A stretch of 64,000 nt of DNA from Brachycybe producta. Lineage: Eukaryota; Arthropoda; Diplopoda; Playtdesmida; Andrognathidae. The DNA is taken from NCBI GenBank assembly GCA_036925085.1, contig JAUPFP010000082.1:1-64000 (forward strand), written 5' to 3'. Every line of letters starts with the position of its first letter. Within the stretch, counting starts at the first letter, position 1. Shown here in pieces: positions 60,641-64,000 of the stretch. The notes under the pieces are model-generated. The model searched no databases, was not told the DNA's origin, and saw only the letters and a program-made list of their open reading frames with translations. The position numbers were made by a program, and so were the translations under genes.

Positions 60641-63600
60641 CACATAGATTGACAGCTATGTGTAGTGGGTCTACTCACACGACCTGGTGCAGTCGGCTAT
60701 CCTATCATGCTGCAAGGTGTGTGGTGGAGGCTCACGGCGGTGCGTGATGAAGGGCTTAGTGGCACCCTTCTCAGCCGCCGTCAATGGTGATGACGATCTT
60801 GGTGGAAGTGAATGGATGTGAATTGCAGAACACATTCAAAGCAGAAAAAACACATAGAAGATGATGAGGATGACTATGTGTAGTGGGTCTACCCACTCGA
60901 AGGCAGACAAGCAGTTAATGAATAACCTGCCTAGAAAGACTAATCGAGATTCTCACTTGTGAATTGGTAAGCAGAAATGGCACACGGGTTACGGCGCCCG
61001 AATGATGGTTATCCGTGAACGACAGACTCCTATCGCTAAAGTCGTTGCATGGACTCACTTTTTGAAGTGAAAAAAAGTTAAAGTACAAACTTTTGAATTC
61101 CAAGGTGAAGAAATAGTCCGGAATGACGATAAACTAGGCGGCGATTGAGTGCGAACACTTGCCAAAAAAGTGGTGCATTTTGACCCCCAATCTCTACTCG
61201 CTCTGCCTTGTAGAGTTAATTGTGGCGGACCAAATGTCACTATATTTGCGGTATGTTGTCTCGCGGAGAGCTCTTACTTGCTGCCCCAAAACCGACTGAA
61301 AACGGTAAGTTAGGGGGATGTAGATGTGCGGGCAGTCATGCCGCCTCACACTACGCCCGATAACGGGGACACTTTCTCAAGAAGAACCGTTGAATAAAAA
61401 GCACGCCTGTTTAATGTTTTTGCGGACAGAAAAAGTGTTAACTTGTTAACAATATCTCTTCTGACCCTCTGCATTGCAGCAGTGTGCCTGAACATATGCT
61501 CGTCTGCCCAAAGCGGCGGTCTGTTTAATGTTTTTGCGGACAGATTTCCTCTGACCCTCTGCATTAAAGCAGTCTTGTCGCTTAATCGGTAGAAACGTTG
61601 GATTGACAGATTGTGTTGTGAACGCGTTCACTTCTGAGGCAATCGTGATTCTCGGCGAGAAGTAAAATTCTACGACCCCGGATAAGCGCATGCCCGAGTT
61701 GTGATATCGTGTTCACGTAAAAAAAGTGTGGGGTAGCACTTTTTGGTAAGCAGAAATGGTAAACGAATGGATGTGAATTGCAGAACACATTCAAAATTCT
61801 GAAGCTAATACTATGTGGGGTCGCTATGGATGCTCATAGCGAAAGCGATGATCTTGGTGGAAGTAAATGAATGGATGTGAATTTGCAGAACACATTCAAA
61901 GGGAACGAACATGGCGAAATAAGTGGTGCATTTCTGTGCCGTGTAAAGCTCTTCCAAAAGCGGCTGTCTGTTACATGGTTTTGTGGACAGAAGAAGATCT
62001 CCGTGATCATCTCCTCTGACCCTATGCATTGCAGCAGTCTTGTCGCTTTATCGGTGAAGTAGTACTGAAACACGGACAGAATGAAATGCACGTGAAAAGA
62101 CTAATCGAGATTCTCACTTGGTGGTGAATAAAGAGTAACGTAGGTGTCCTGAGGCTTGCTCTAGAATATTGCAAGCATATACAAGAGGTGTCTGTTAAGG
62201 TTACCAATGGTAACCTAACACATAGAGGGGCAGCTATGTGTAGTGGGTCTACCCACACGACCTGTTGCAGTCGGCTATCCTATCATGCTGCAAGGTGTGT
62301 GGTGGAGGCTCACGGTGGTGCGTGATGAAGGGCTTAGCGCACCCTTCTCAGCCACCGTCAATGGTGATGACGATCTTGGTGGAAGTGAATGGATGTGAAT
62401 TGCAGAACACATTCAAAGCAGAAAAAACACATAGAAGATGATGAGGATGACTATGTGTAGTGGGTCTACCCACTCGAAGGCAGACAAGCAGTTAATGAAT
62501 AACCTGCCTAGAAAGACTAATCGAGATTCTCACTTGTGAATTGGTAAGCAGAAATGACAAATGGGTTACGGCGCCCGAATGATGGTTATCCGTGAACGAC
62601 AGGCTCCTATCGCTAAAGTCGTTGCATGGACTCACTTTTTGAAGTGAAAAAAGTTAAAGTACAAACTTTTGAATTCCAAGGTGAAGAAATAGTCCGGAAT
62701 GACGATAAACTAGGCGGTAATTGAGTGCGAACACTTGCCAAAAAAGTGGTGCATTTTGAGCCCCAATCTCTACTCGCTCTGCCTTGTAGAGTTAATTGTG
62801 GCGGACCAAATGTCACTATATTTGCGGTATGTTGTCTCGCGGAGAGCTCTTACTTGCTGCCCCAAAACTGACTGAAAACGGTAAATTGGGGGCGAGAGAG
62901 AGTTCGTGGCTTGTGCCGTGTGAAGCTCTGCCGAAAGCGGCTGTCTGTTACATGTCTTTGCGGACAGAAGAGGATCTCCGTGATCATCTCTTCTGACCCT
63001 CTGCATCGCAGCAGTCTTGTCGCTTCAACGGTAAAGAGTGGCTTGAAACACGGACCCGAAGTGCCATGAACAACGACTAAACTCAGTCCCAATATAGAGT
63101 CGTTGGGCATGGCTTAAAACAGTTACACGGAAAATGACTGTGGTAATTCTGGAGCTAATACTATGTGGGGTCGCTATGGATGCTCATAGCGAAAGCGATG
63201 ATCTTGGTGGAAGTAAATGAATGGATGTGAAATTGCAGAACACATTCAAAGGGAATCGGACATGGCGAAATAAGTGGTGCATTTCTGTGCCGTGTAAAGC
63301 TCTTCCAAAAGCGGCTGTCTGTTACATGGTTTTGCGGACAGAAGAAGATCTCTGTGATCATCTCCTCTGACCCTCTGCATTGCAGCAGTCTTGTCGCTTT
63401 AACGGTGAAGTAGTACTGAAACACGGACAGAATGAAATGCACGGAAAAAGACTAATCGAGATTCTCACTTGGTGGTGAATAAAGAGTAACGTAGGTGTCC
63501 TGAGGCTTGCTCAAGAATAGGGCAAGGATATACAAGAGGTGTCTGTTAAGGTTACCAATGGTAACCTAACACATAGAGGGGCAGCTATGTGTAGTGGGTC

Positions 63601-64000
63601 TACCCACACGACCTGTTGCAGTCGGCTATCCTATCATGCTGCAAGGTGTGTGGTGGAGGCTCACGGCGGTGCGTGATGAAGGGCTTAGCACACCCTTCTC
63701 AGCCGCCGTCAATGGTGATGACGATCTTGGTGGAAGTGAATGGATGTGAATTGCAGAACACATTCAAAGCATAGTGGATGACTATGTGTAGTGGGTCTAC
63801 CCACACGAAGGCAGACAAGCAGTTAATGAATAACCTGCCTAGAAAGACTAATCGAGATTCTCACTTGTGAATTGGTAAGCAGAAATGGCACACGGGTTAC
63901 GGCGCCCGAATGATGGTTATCCGTGAACGACAGACTCCTATCGCTAAAGTCGTTGCATGGACTCACTTTTTGAAGTGAAAAAAAGTTAAAGTACAAACTT
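60641..64000 (+). repeat. Composite rRNA-fragment repeats (unit 2, cut by window end)
   Basis: Same family as 28075-34349. Units start near 60641, 62219 and 63570, so the first is about 1.58 kb and the second about 1.35 kb, as in unit 1. Mixed 18S, 5.8S and 28S pieces are in the same order. The third unit carries the shortened CATAGTGGATGAC variant that marks the fourth unit in unit 1. The window ends inside it. Confidence 0.88.

Noticed and set aside
1..64000. Many open frames of 60-190 codons, some repeated dozens of times
   Set aside because: All lie in rRNA genes or tandem spacer repeats, often overlap on several frames and both strands, and show no domain or coding bias. Repetition of a frame follows the DNA repeat, not a protein.

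Overview
The window is nuclear ribosomal DNA from a eukaryote, almost certainly an animal. It holds one complete 45S-type rDNA repeat and parts of two others, all on the + strand: the tail of one ITS1, 5.8S, ITS2, 28S, a complete intergenic spacer (IGS) of about 34 kb, 18S, a complete ITS1, a second 5.8S, ITS2 and 28S, then about 13.6 kb of the next IGS. The distance from 28S start to 28S start is 44,002 bp. I see no protein-coding gene, tRNA, 5S gene, CRISPR array or R1/R2 retroelement; the short open frames are chance readings through rRNA and spacer repeats. The organism cannot be named from sequence alone. The 5.8S and 28S cores look metazoan, probably protostome, and the 18S is unusually long (about 2.73 kb) because of expansions in the V4 and E23 regions.

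Layout of the complete unit: ITS1 end (1-1393); 5.8S (1394-1550); ITS2 (1551-2000); 28S (2001 to about 6395); 3' flank with three hairpin repeats (to 6701); a 71-bp satellite-like array (6702-8392); a single-copy stretch and a 139-bp array (8393-12060); nine higher-order repeats of 1.0-2.1 kb (12061-25718); 307-bp repeats (25719-28074); four composite repeats of 1.35-2 kb (28075-34349); three copies of about 108 bp (34350-34680); eight repeats of about 400 bp (34681-38240); a 545-bp array next to the 18S (38241-40380); 18S (40434-43167). The second unit has the same order of zones but far fewer copies: the composite zone starts about 26.1 kb after the 28S start in unit 1 and only 14.6 kb after it in unit 2.

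The most notable observation is that much of the spacer is made of degenerate, rearranged pieces of the rRNA genes themselves. ITS1 contains decayed, partly collinear copies of the 18S 3' half. The 307-bp IGS repeat joins 18S central-domain sequence to a 28S peptidyl-transferase-centre fragment carrying an inserted hairpin. The composite repeats mix 18S, 5.8S and 28S snippets, three of them inside one 124-bp unit. The 545-bp array beside the 18S is an 18S/28S chimera whose spacing runs nearly in register into the true 18S 5' end.

A second theme is regulation. A nearly invariant block of about 160 bp, ending in an A/T-rich G5 motif, occurs 14 times in the complete IGS and five times in the second. 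Its size and position fit duplicated RNA polymerase I spacer promoters. The last copy lies 6.4 kb upstream of the 18S and is my candidate for the gene promoter, which would make the 5' ETS mostly rRNA-derived repeat. A third theme is a cassette bracketed by two recurrent boxes (GCACGCCTG...GCGGACAG and TCTGACCCTCTGCATTGC) in three different repeat zones. All functional readings of spacer elements are inference; the rRNA gene calls are firm.
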